A stretch of DNA of 64,000 nt. Source: Ignavibacteriota bacterium (GTDB lineage Bacteria > Bacteroidota > Ignavibacteria > UBA10030 > BY39). The position numbers and the translations under genes were made by a program. The number at the start of each line of letters is the position of its first letter. The stretch's first letter is position 1. This document shows, in pieces, positions 29,401 through 34,838 of this stretch. Under the pieces are notes generated by a model, which was not told the DNA's origin, made no database searches, and was given only the letters and a program-made list of their open reading frames with translations. The stretch covers positions 1-64,000 of the forward strand of contig QOQV01000006.1 of NCBI GenBank assembly GCA_003327435.1. The letters run 5' to 3'.

Positions 29401-29891
29401 CAGGTAATGGTGTTAATCTTTATGATGTGATTAAATCTATAAACGAGGCATTTGCAGGACCAATTGATACAGTTAGCTTTGGAACACGAATTGTACTGAA
29501 AGGAAATAAGGCATTGGCTGATGTTCCATTCCTGCGTGCACCTGAATCTGGTAAAATCTCCAGGATTGAACCCATTGTCAAAGAACATGTATATGTTCCA
29601 TCGGAATTCCAGTTGCAACAGAACTATCCTAACCCGTTCAACCCAACAACAAGTATTGAATTTACATTACCTGAAGATGCAGTTGTAACACTCAAAGTAT
29701 ACAATTTACTTGGTCAGGAAGTTGCTACACTTGTCGATCGAGAAATTTATACTGAAGGAGTGAACGAAATTACATTTGATGCTGGAAGATTGCCATCGGG
29801 TGTATATTTCTACTCGCTTGTTGCTGAAGGTCTGGATGAAGAAAATCCAGTTACCTACCGTCAAGTTCGCAAGATGATTCTAATGAAGTAA
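20499..29891 (+). CDS. giant T9SS protein 3 (3130 aa) with M28 and M36-like metallopeptidase domains
   Basis: Signal peptide 1-23. A fungalysin/thermolysin-type propeptide (FTP-like) spans ~55-220. An M28 aminopeptidase-like domain (~262-525) has the full zinc set: H340 (GGHYD), D351 (GADDNGSG), E384-E385 (SAEEQG), D413 (NADMIG) and H493 (HQASD). A second zinc peptidase of M36-like appearance follows (~530-845), with H685-E-Y-G-H689 and E710 in GEGFGDYW. Then come two Ig-like modules, one 'LVVDDDG' module (~1063-1305), two carboxypeptidase-regulatory-like modules, two cleaved-adhesin-like modules, and a propeller with Ycf48/BNR-like repeats (~2090-2400; 'TTNGGTNWTI'). Three SdrD-B-like repeats, the shared ~330-aa module (~2697-3030) and the T9SS sorting domain end it. 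It is probably a secreted or cell-surface protein-degrading enzyme with binding modules. AGGAG precedes the ATG. Confidence 0.93.
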   Translation: MKNLVKLITCAILIIAFSLTAYTQNVDKMSVRNNLKIKNPIVPAEAYHESDIKFGPGMGTPEQIARQFLQANRQKYKMKANLTDIALSYIQESPAGYHVNFNQTYNNIPIYQSDMVVSIDRKNYVEFFASNYKSAFEPPETTVPQLTANDALQIGNNYLGVSGTLLGPPKSDLMILVDNGQGRLTYRVVITTTEPMGDWEIFVDAITGEVISVNDMIVYHQDPQITKTQQKKPDFPALAKLLPTLPVKPQIQEIVNKISATNIYNNIAKLQAFKPRYAGSAQGRDSLAATRDWIIAQMQSYGYTDIVQHNFTYNGNTLQNIVVTKTGSRFPDTMIVLGGHYDAVSVSPGADDNGSGVALMLEVARVLADKKLEYTVKYIFFSAEEQGLIGSQAYVQNVAVPNNHQIKVMINADMIGYSGGQDTVRVERDTDNSPSGNNAASAAYTDTLAALTELYSTLKTKITSAYGSDYLSFEDAGYVITGFFENIENPHYHQASDSIQYCDINYISQITKGAAAGIAYFAKLMSGSGFVFDPDPLTTAKATYGTGGYVDNNDADHPDLNNQRFLVPLNDLTFSGGLYRLQGPYVTISDFESPTIAPATAAHPDSFRFTRSQDGFEDVMVYYHIDKTQRWIQSLGFTNIQNLSIQVDPHGLSGDDNSHYIPSTNQIAYGDGGVDDAEDADVILHEYGHAIQQASKPGWSGSGQQGALGEGFGDYWAESYSRSLNYWLPTEAPYFWVFDWDGHNPFWAGRVLNYTPLYPGGLTGAIHTDGQMWSTDLMKIWNEIGREVTDKLVLQSHFYMPASGATMTMNADAVIQADRNLYGGAHVPVLVYHFGQRGYINPANYVPNIVHTPRGDSENPWGPYPVTALVYAGGSPLDSNGIKVFWGRHGAIDDSIQMVPSGNPNEWTANIPGNGDSATYRYYIYAKDQAGGFATHPTNAPTNFHQFYVGQDITPPVIVHTPLRNQPEIRWPVNVKATVTDNLGVDSVWVEFTLLRGPLSGSFELLNTSGNFYEGLFPLDTTQIEVGDTIQYKIYAKDLSALGNITTNPPTGYHQFMIISTKGIVLVVDDDGTAEKNEKGGEDVDPALKGVTGRLIQRTLTDAGYIVDTVSFAIHNPAVYPDYDIVVWTGGTKGTGVFGDVAKRDALRARVASGGKVWVEGGEVGYYYRYQTTEIDKNFRQQVLHDSSWLSDVTSSNLVITQPTHPIFTTPNPISSPIAFTGTSIYSRDAMRLMPGDPGAYKIAGWSVYTTQGPDTCAMIVYDDNPNPLSAQIVFMPFALGSITDTIVAKQLIENTAEFLMTPELPPTGAISGIVQLTDVTDWSGVKVKIQGLTLSKLDSMITASDGAYSFAGLYPGTYRITVSKSGYYPTSMSRDTTVGVDPITGFNFVLTPIINASVSGYVTLADTTDYRDVLVSIVGQSLSYLTDSTGYYEFNNVIPGNITVRAIKPGYRTASKDTSVGNGESITVNLHLEVETILVYETFETTPVDGVPTGWTRIDVNGDGNTWKTVSDATYNITPGGTKGIKYTYNSTNAANDWLISPELTLAGGVPHRVTFWYRTNSTTYIEKIKVAWGTSPTPASLTNIIWQKEDIANTTFIKAQTTLVVPTTGTYYVGWHVYSAANQYNPGLDDIKIEVAPASDVGVSKLWVEGAMEVKDLFKQPDAKELEAIREAEIREAEVAGKSATPSEYVPWIQPEEWFNNGFVAAKTDSFVILAEITNHGTAAQTMFDIGWRIGTNDQTPITYTETINPGAKDTVRLVWYSPSVGIHNVLAYTNLVNDADRSNDTAKTVINVPPPGMILSESFEGGTTLPPGWSTADVTGTAANWTVQVGTGTYPSAPPYHGSNHMKFNSFSASAGNQERLTTKRLSLPAGGVRMTFWMYHDPGYSTNYDSITVQVTTGDSVTGPWTRLANFIRYSTTTGWRKDSVDLTPWSGQPKVFVSFLGTSRYGNNMYLDLVEVFPYTVTDFLTVTYPNGGEWFVVGQQYNITWSQYGATTVKIEYSTNNGASWITITPSTPAKTIDYNPKLEIKGYADKDDGVSKGSYLWTVPNTPTTQALIRVTCNENPSLTDVSDAVFTISTEQPPQPPGWTVQTSGITTALYSVKAVSDQVAWACGASGRVLRTTNGGTNWTIVTNPSTFDNHNIEAIDANTAFVCASGTDDARIYKTTNGGSTWTMVYQSTATGAFMNFVKMFDANNGYAQGDPIGSPLKFNLLKTTDGGNTWIPAADLPPASSTEYGWNNSHFWYGNSYGWFGTNNYNVYYTTNGGVSWNSGSTPLLEIPSIFFKNTSTGLAGTNAASNATPTIALSTNGGATWANISSTLTGRAYGMDGTGDKVWVTSASNIIRTTNFGTTWSTSYTGSGTWYHLSFKKVGNHIHGWAVSSTGGIVKYYEFEPPTGATISGVKFNDLNKNGIRDEGEPGLENWKIRLIGESSVDSTFTNSEGNYTFSNVSPGTYTIVEELQSGWVQTAPEDGSYNITVNSGENITGKDFGNFKLGIISGVKFEDLNGNGIKDSGEPGLEGWTIQINGGNDVLTASDGSYSFENLDLGTYVISEVLKTGWIQTMPPSPGTYTIQITSSGQVFDDKHFGNFKLAKISGTIWRDYNRDGVVDIGEPRLEGVTVNLEGQNPANNQTTVSLTDGYYEFYAANDEYTLSGVPPTGLYQTYPSGGLPYSVSVTTSGQEFSGKDFGFNSTIDQTKFTTLSYDSIAALVNGKVQKALKKKPVGAYWEFKIVNDKPGAVAEVHIEFSGDVKTILTHTPFAVYGGEKKKYYLTGGSLASGDTLIIKGRSLKGKPQIIKKLWLGPITGTPKTNINPTYQYLELPNPNHANIIEEIFKEANYTTTGFVIGKVLSDPNAGGWVKMTKASDVMKSVRDKTGIHTGGPKFFDLYGGKAFVKEKKTVPPSKHNNKLFAEVLAFKLNIAASMLGKTPEGFPDLIYYNPGNILHDSSMIQIANYADKYLTYGSGNGVNLYDVIKSINEAFAGPIDTVSFGTRIVLKGNKALADVPFLRAPESGKISRIEPIVKEHVYVPSEFQLQQNYPNPFNPTTSIEFTLPEDAVVTLKVYNLLGQEVATLVDREIYTEGVNEITFDAGRLPSGVYFYSLVAEGLDEENPVTYRQVRKMILMK
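23832..23992 (+). repeat. 161-bp block identical to 6182-6342
   Basis: Partner copy in giant gene 3 of the identical stretch in giant gene 1. Same reading frame and same position within the 'LVVDDDG' module. Confidence 0.9.
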
Positions 29892-29918
29892 GAATCAAAA
29901 TAATTTGTTTTTGTTCCC

Positions 29919-29949
29919 AATCCCACAGTTTGAAAAGAACTGTGGGATT
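29919..29949 (+). terminator. rho-independent terminator after giant gene 3
   Basis: AATCCCACAGTT (29919-29930) pairs with AACTGTGGGATT (29938-29949) around a 7-nt loop, followed by a long T run. A textbook intrinsic terminator. Confidence 0.95.
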
Positions 29950-30562
29950 TTTTTTCTTTCTTCAGTACCTACCGCATTATTTTTAAAAATTTTTATTTAT
30001 TAGAAAATTCAGTTTATCAATATGCTTCTAACTTATTAAGTAATAATAAGTTATGAATATTTCTGAAATGGACTTCATTGAAAAATTTTGTCTTTATTAA
30101 AAATTATGCTTAGATTTAAAATGGATATTAACTTGAATTAAAATCAACTGATATTGGTTGTAGATACCAATATCGAAAAATAAAATTATTTTTATAATAA
30201 GAGTTCTTTGATAAAATGCGGGAGATAATTGTCATATTACCCTATTAAGATGTAGGGTTAGGATATTTATATAATCAGTCTGGGAATTTAGATTACATCT
30301 CATCACTCATTATGGTAATATGACTCATGTAAAATTGTATTAATATAGAAAATTTAAATCCTTCCCATATCATAGACATAAATATCATTGGTTGTCAAGT
30401 TATATCCTACTTCTTAAAACATTCCATTATTCCTCTTTGTAGTAATCTATTAATTAACAATTACCTCTTCAAAAGAAAAATCGACTTCAAATCCTGCATA
30501 GTCCTGATAATAATAGTTTTTGTATTTGTTAAATTTTTAATAAAAAAATAGGAGATAAAAAA
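29950..30562. other. 613-bp intergenic region without a gene
   Basis: No convincing coding frame in this very AT-rich gap. It holds a 9-bp hairpin (GATATTGGT 30150-30158 / ACCAATATC 30166-30174, 7-nt loop), a larger nested inverted repeat at 30231-30324, and TCGACTTCAAATCCTG at 30481-30496, which resembles sequence upstream of the giant genes. The ribosome binding site of the next gene (AGGAG) is at its end. I could not place a convincing promoter for that gene. Confidence 0.6.
30231..30324. other. nested inverted repeat, possible structured leader or small RNA
   Basis: GTCATATTACC (30231-30241) is the exact complement of GGTAATATGAC (30314-30324). Inside it AGATGTA (30248-30254) pairs with TACATCT (30294-30300). 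The two collinear stems would give a forked hairpin of about 94 nt, more than 230 nt before the next start codon. The stems are AT-rich and no conservation can be tested here, so an RNA, a double operator site and chance are all possible. Confidence 0.3.
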
Positions 30563-32569
30563 ATGAAACCTTTATTTTGTTTGATTATGCTTTTGGGATT
30601 ATCTTTGAGCACACAATTAACAGCTCAGGTCCCAAACAAGATTTCATATCAGGGACTATTGACGACATCCTCTGGTACACCTGTTCCAGATGGAAGTTAT
30701 GATTTAACTTTTAAAATATTTAATGTTTCGACAGAAGGTAGTGCTTTGTGGACAGAAAATCATAATGGTGTTGCGGTTCAGCATGGAACATTCAATGTTT
30801 TTTTAGGTTCAGTAACACCATTCAATATTTCTTTTAATCAAACATTGTTTGTGGAAATAACAGCTGTATCTGGACCAGGAATCTCTTCACCAATAACATT
30901 CACACCACGCTCTGAACTTTTAAGTTCACCATATGCATTTTCTGTTATTGGTATTCAATGTTCAGCACCCGGAGCTTTTGCGAATGCTGCTGGAACTGAA
31001 AATATTTCTGAAGGAAATTACGCAACAATAGGTGGAGGGTGGGCTAATCATGTCAGTGGTGTCATATCTACTATTGCTGGTGGTGAACGTAATGTTGCAA
31101 GTGGCAATTGGGCAACAATAGGTGGTGGATATAGGAATAAAGCAAGTGGAAATTTCAACTCTACCGTATCTGGTGGGTATTATAATACTGCCGCAGGATC
31201 CTATGCTACTGTTGGTGGTGGAAGATACAACAACGCCCGCGGAGATTATTCTGTGGTTGGAGGTGGTGGTGGGCTGGATGCTGATTCAAATTCCGCAATG
31301 GCTGACTATTCGGTAATTTCAGGTGGTAAAGGAAACTACTCAAATGGAATGGGTTCTGTAATTGCAGGTGGTTATAGTAATTCTGCAAGCGGTAATAGAG
31401 CAGTAGTTGGTGGCGGAGAAAAAAATTTTGCCTTAGGAGACAATTCTGTGGTGTGCGGTGGATATTATAATAGTGCTTCCAATAGCTATGTTACGGTGAG
31501 TGGAGGATATTTTAATTCTGCCAACAGTTATGGTGCATTTATAGGTGGTGGTACCAATAATTCAGCAACTGGAATGAGAGCAACAGTTGCTGGAGGTTGG
31601 GAAAACAATGCAAATGCTGAAAGAGCAACTATCGGAGGTGGATATCTCAATACAGCAAGCGGATTAAATTCGACTATTCCCGGTGGAAGGGAAAATGTTA
31701 CATCTGGTAGTTATTCTTTCGCTGCAGGTCGACAAGCAAAAGCTAACCATGATGGCGCATTTGTATGGGCGGATAATACAACTGTAGATTTTGCTTCTAC
31801 AGGAACTAATCAATTCCTAATTCGTGCTAGTGGAGGATTGGGATTGAATACAAATAGCCCTGAAGGCATGTTTGATATGAGACCGGGTACATCATTAGGC
31901 CTTGTTATCCAGAGCTCAACCGGGATTAACTCAGATGATATTGTCATAAAGCGTCCTGGTACTTTATCTGGTTCGAATGTTCGTTTTACTTTATCTGAAA
32001 GAAGTACTAATAATGCTTTGTGGCTGTATGGATACGATGGTTCATCATATAAAAATTTTATTAGTTTCGATTATGCAACCAATAAAATTATGTGCCCTGC
32101 AAATACTGGTATGGCATTAACTATTGATAATAATAATTTGCGCGTAGGAATAGGTATTTCTTCGCCCTCTGTTACATTGGATGTAGGAGGTTCGGTAATG
32201 GTTAGGGATTTACCAACTGGGTCGGGTACAACAATAGTTCAGCTTTATTCGGGTATATTGGGACGTTTATCATCGAGTTTACGCTATAAAACCAATGTAG
32301 TTGACCTATCGTCTGATTCTAAAGTTTTAAATTTAAGACCAGTAAAATTTCAATGGAAAGATTCCGGTAAAGAAGATATCGGTTTAATTGCAGAAGAGGT
32401 GGATGAGGTGTTGAAGGATTTAGTAATATATGATGAAGAAGGAAAACCTGATGCTGTAAAGTACGACCGTATTTCAATTTATTTAATTTCAATTGTCAAG
32501 GAACAACAAAAAAGAATTGAAGAACTGGAAAAGCAAATTAAATCGATAGGAAAAAATTTAGAACAGTAG
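30563..32569 (+). CDS. secreted fibre-like protein with head repeats and S74 chaperone domain
   Basis: A 668-aa protein with signal peptide (1-21, ending AQVPNKISYQG). The first ~120 mature residues match the N-terminal module of the 937-aa protein downstream (ISYQGxL...PDGxYxxTF...W-T-E). Residues ~146-390 are ~15-residue repeats of the form [TV]xGGxxNxAxG, resembling the beta-roll head repeats of trimeric adhesins. The last ~100 residues (~569-668) resemble the S74 intramolecular chaperone of endosialidases and tail spikes: 'SSLRYKTNV', 'RPVKFQW', 'DIGLIAEEV', then a coiled coil (KEQQKRIEELEKQIK). It is probably a trimeric surface fibre. It has no T9SS tail, so its export route past the outer membrane is unclear. 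The usual S-D-x-R-x-K autocleavage motif is altered here (S571-S572-L-R-Y-K). Confidence 0.8.
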   Translation: MKPLFCLIMLLGLSLSTQLTAQVPNKISYQGLLTTSSGTPVPDGSYDLTFKIFNVSTEGSALWTENHNGVAVQHGTFNVFLGSVTPFNISFNQTLFVEITAVSGPGISSPITFTPRSELLSSPYAFSVIGIQCSAPGAFANAAGTENISEGNYATIGGGWANHVSGVISTIAGGERNVASGNWATIGGGYRNKASGNFNSTVSGGYYNTAAGSYATVGGGRYNNARGDYSVVGGGGGLDADSNSAMADYSVISGGKGNYSNGMGSVIAGGYSNSASGNRAVVGGGEKNFALGDNSVVCGGYYNSASNSYVTVSGGYFNSANSYGAFIGGGTNNSATGMRATVAGGWENNANAERATIGGGYLNTASGLNSTIPGGRENVTSGSYSFAAGRQAKANHDGAFVWADNTTVDFASTGTNQFLIRASGGLGLNTNSPEGMFDMRPGTSLGLVIQSSTGINSDDIVIKRPGTLSGSNVRFTLSERSTNNALWLYGYDGSSYKNFISFDYATNKIMCPANTGMALTIDNNNLRVGIGISSPSVTLDVGGSVMVRDLPTGSGTTIVQLYSGILGRLSSSLRYKTNVVDLSSDSKVLNLRPVKFQWKDSGKEDIGLIAEEVDEVLKDLVIYDEEGKPDAVKYDRISIYLISIVKEQQKRIEELEKQIKSIGKNLEQ

Positions 32570-32651
32570 AATAACGAATGAAAAATAAAGATTTATGAAA
32601 TACTTCAACAGTAAAATATAGAAAATTATATAACCAACTGGAGATTTTAAA

Positions 32652-33182
32652 ATGAAAACATCCTGCATAATTCTAATAATGTTTATGGTTGGCTCATTTA
32701 TTCTAAGTGGATATTGCCAGCAAACCAAAGTAACCTGGTACTCATTAAATATGGGTTTTGCTGAAGCAAAGGCAAGCAACACAATTGTAAAATCCATAGC
32801 GGGCCAAAACTTCGTTGGTTCATTGAGATACGGTGATAACGTCATTGAATCGGGATTCCTGGTTGATACACTATTCCGGAGTCTATTGGTGGGTGTTCAA
32901 GAAGAATTACAAATGCCATCTGTTTTTGAACTCCATCAAAACTACCCCAACCCATTTAATCCGAATACAACCATCAGATTCGAAATTCCGAAAACAACTC
33001 ATGTGACATTAAAAATCTATAACGTACTTGGTCAGGAAGTGGCTGAGTTGGTAAATGAAGAGATGAAACCAGGGACTTATAATATAAATTGGAATCCTTT
33101 GAATATCGCAAGTGGTATTTATTTGTATCGATTGAAAGCTGATGATTTTTTAAAAACAAATAAAATGATCTTATTAAGATAA
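32652..33182 (+). CDS. small T9SS-sorted secreted protein
   Basis: A 176-aa protein: signal peptide (~1-22), about 60 residues of mature sequence ('VKSIAGQNFVGSLRYGDNVIESGFLVD') and a full T9SS sorting domain from ~residue 93 (VFELHQNYPNPFNPNTTIRF to KMILLR). The short mature part resembles the N-terminal part of the 480-aa protein at 40031 ('LSMGQPSV...VLEGGFLPG'). Function unknown. The three T9SS genes in a row here are separated by only about 35-40 bp and look like an operon. Its sorting domain shares a 51-nt identical stretch with the gene at 34839. Confidence 0.75.
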   Translation: MKTSCIILIMFMVGSFILSGYCQQTKVTWYSLNMGFAEAKASNTIVKSIAGQNFVGSLRYGDNVIESGFLVDTLFRSLLVGVQEELQMPSVFELHQNYPNPFNPNTTIRFEIPKTTHVTLKIYNVLGQEVAELVNEEMKPGTYNINWNPLNIASGIYLYRLKADDFLKTNKMILLR

Positions 33183-33216
33183 TTCACTATTTTTACAAAA
33201 AATCAATAAGGTATTT

Positions 33217-34797
33217 ATGAAAATTATATTAATGTTTTTTGCCCTCTCAGTTTTCTTTTTCACCAGTTTATACTCACAAAACAATACTGCGTGGATAAGA
33301 ACACTAGATGGTCCCTTTAATTATTGGGACGAATCAAAAGTAATAGCTGTAGATGATTCTGGTAATGTTTATTCTTCTGGTTTCACTATAGTTGGTGGTA
33401 ATTATATCTGCGATTTTATGACAGCCAAATACGATAATTTCGGAAATCTCAAATGGGTTAAAACCCTAGATTGGTTTTCTTATGATGTAGGAGAGAATAT
33501 GCTGCTTGGTAAAGATGGAAACATAATTATTTCCGGAACAGACGAGGGTGTTTTTACTCTCTTAAAATATTCTCCCGGTGGAGATTTATTATGGAAGACA
33601 TATTCCCCGGGACACATCAGAAATAGCATTGTACTTGACGACAGTGGGAATATTTATTTAGCCGGTCAGCAGGATTACAAAAGTGTTTTAGTAAAATTTA
33701 ATTCCGATGGAGTTAAACAATGGGAGAGAATTTATTCGGGTCCCGCAGAGAACTTTGCTCGTACTTCTTCGCTTACAAGAGATAAAGCTGGATTTATTTA
33801 TATCGCCGGGTGTACCAATACATTTACAGGTAACAGTATTCTCTTAATGAAATATAACCCCAGCGGTGATACAATCTGGACAAAAATATGGGGAGATAGT
33901 CTTGATGGAAACGAAATTAGTGCAATCACCGCTGATAATTTTTGTAATATTTATATAGCAGGATATACCTCTAAAAATTTTCAACCGATAAATCCCATTG
34001 TTCTTAAATATGATTCAAGTGGAACTTTGTTGTGGTCGATATCTAACAATCCAGCTGGCAGCAGAAGCGGTCAGTGGAAAAAAATTTCACTAGATAAGAA
34101 TAACAATGTTTATTTAGCAGGAGATGCTGAAATACCCGGTCATCGTTGGGATTTTATAATTTCTAAATTTAACACTGATGGTGATTCAATCTGGACAACA
34201 ACTTTTAATGGTACGGCGAATAACAATGATTACCTCTACGATATGATTATGGATAACTCGACCAATATTTACTGCACAGGTGGTGCCTTTGATTTGTTTG
34301 GTGGTTGGAATTGTGTGACTATTATGTACGATTCTTCCTGTCAACAGAGAGCCATTCAAAGATTCAACGGCAATGGAAATAGTGAGGATGAAGGGTTTTC
34401 GATTGCATTAGATAAATGGAATAATGTATTTGTAGGGGGAAGAACTTTGGATTCTGTCAACAGCTTCGATTATTTGCTAATAAAGTATGGCGAAAATTTA
34501 ACTGAAATAAAAGAATCAAAGACTAATCAACCTAATAAATTATCACTTTACCAAAACTATCCCAACCCCTTCAATCCAAGCACAACAATTAAATTCAAAA
34601 TTCCTAAAACAACTCATGTGACATTGAAAATCTATAACATACTTGGACAGGAAGTGGCCGAGTTAGTAAATGAAGAAATTAAACCAGGAGTTTATAATAT
34701 AAATTGGAATGCTTCGAATATCGCAAGCGGTGTTTATTTTTATAGATTAAAGGTGGGTGATTTTATTAAAACAAACAAAATGATTATAACAAAATAA
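33217..34797 (+). CDS. T9SS-sorted beta-propeller protein (SBBP-like repeats)
   Basis: A 526-aa protein with signal peptide (1-20) and about eight repeats of ~50 residues of the form 'DxxGNxYxxGxT...DFxxxKYxxxGxxxW', as in SBBP/beta-propeller proteins (e.g. 'VDDSGNVYSSGFT', 'LDDSGNIYLAGQQ', 'LDKNNNVYLAGDA'). A T9SS sorting domain starts at ~residue 445 (LYQNYPNPFNPSTTIKF). No catalytic motif is visible. Such propellers usually serve binding or unknown roles on the cell surface. It is the middle gene of a tight three-gene T9SS group. Confidence 0.8.
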   Translation: MKIILMFFALSVFFFTSLYSQNNTAWIRTLDGPFNYWDESKVIAVDDSGNVYSSGFTIVGGNYICDFMTAKYDNFGNLKWVKTLDWFSYDVGENMLLGKDGNIIISGTDEGVFTLLKYSPGGDLLWKTYSPGHIRNSIVLDDSGNIYLAGQQDYKSVLVKFNSDGVKQWERIYSGPAENFARTSSLTRDKAGFIYIAGCTNTFTGNSILLMKYNPSGDTIWTKIWGDSLDGNEISAITADNFCNIYIAGYTSKNFQPINPIVLKYDSSGTLLWSISNNPAGSRSGQWKKISLDKNNNVYLAGDAEIPGHRWDFIISKFNTDGDSIWTTTFNGTANNNDYLYDMIMDNSTNIYCTGGAFDLFGGWNCVTIMYDSSCQQRAIQRFNGNGNSEDEGFSIALDKWNNVFVGGRTLDSVNSFDYLLIKYGENLTEIKESKTNQPNKLSLYQNYPNPFNPSTTIKFKIPKTTHVTLKIYNILGQEVAELVNEEIKPGVYNINWNASNIASGVYFYRLKVGDFIKTNKMIITK

Positions 34798-34838
34798 AGA
34801 AAATTGATTTAAATTATTTTTTATTATAAAGAGGAATT

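Noticed and set aside
31000-31740. Regularly spaced repeats considered as a CRISPR array
   Set aside because: The repeats are in-frame 45-bp coding units of a fibre protein with no unique spacers.
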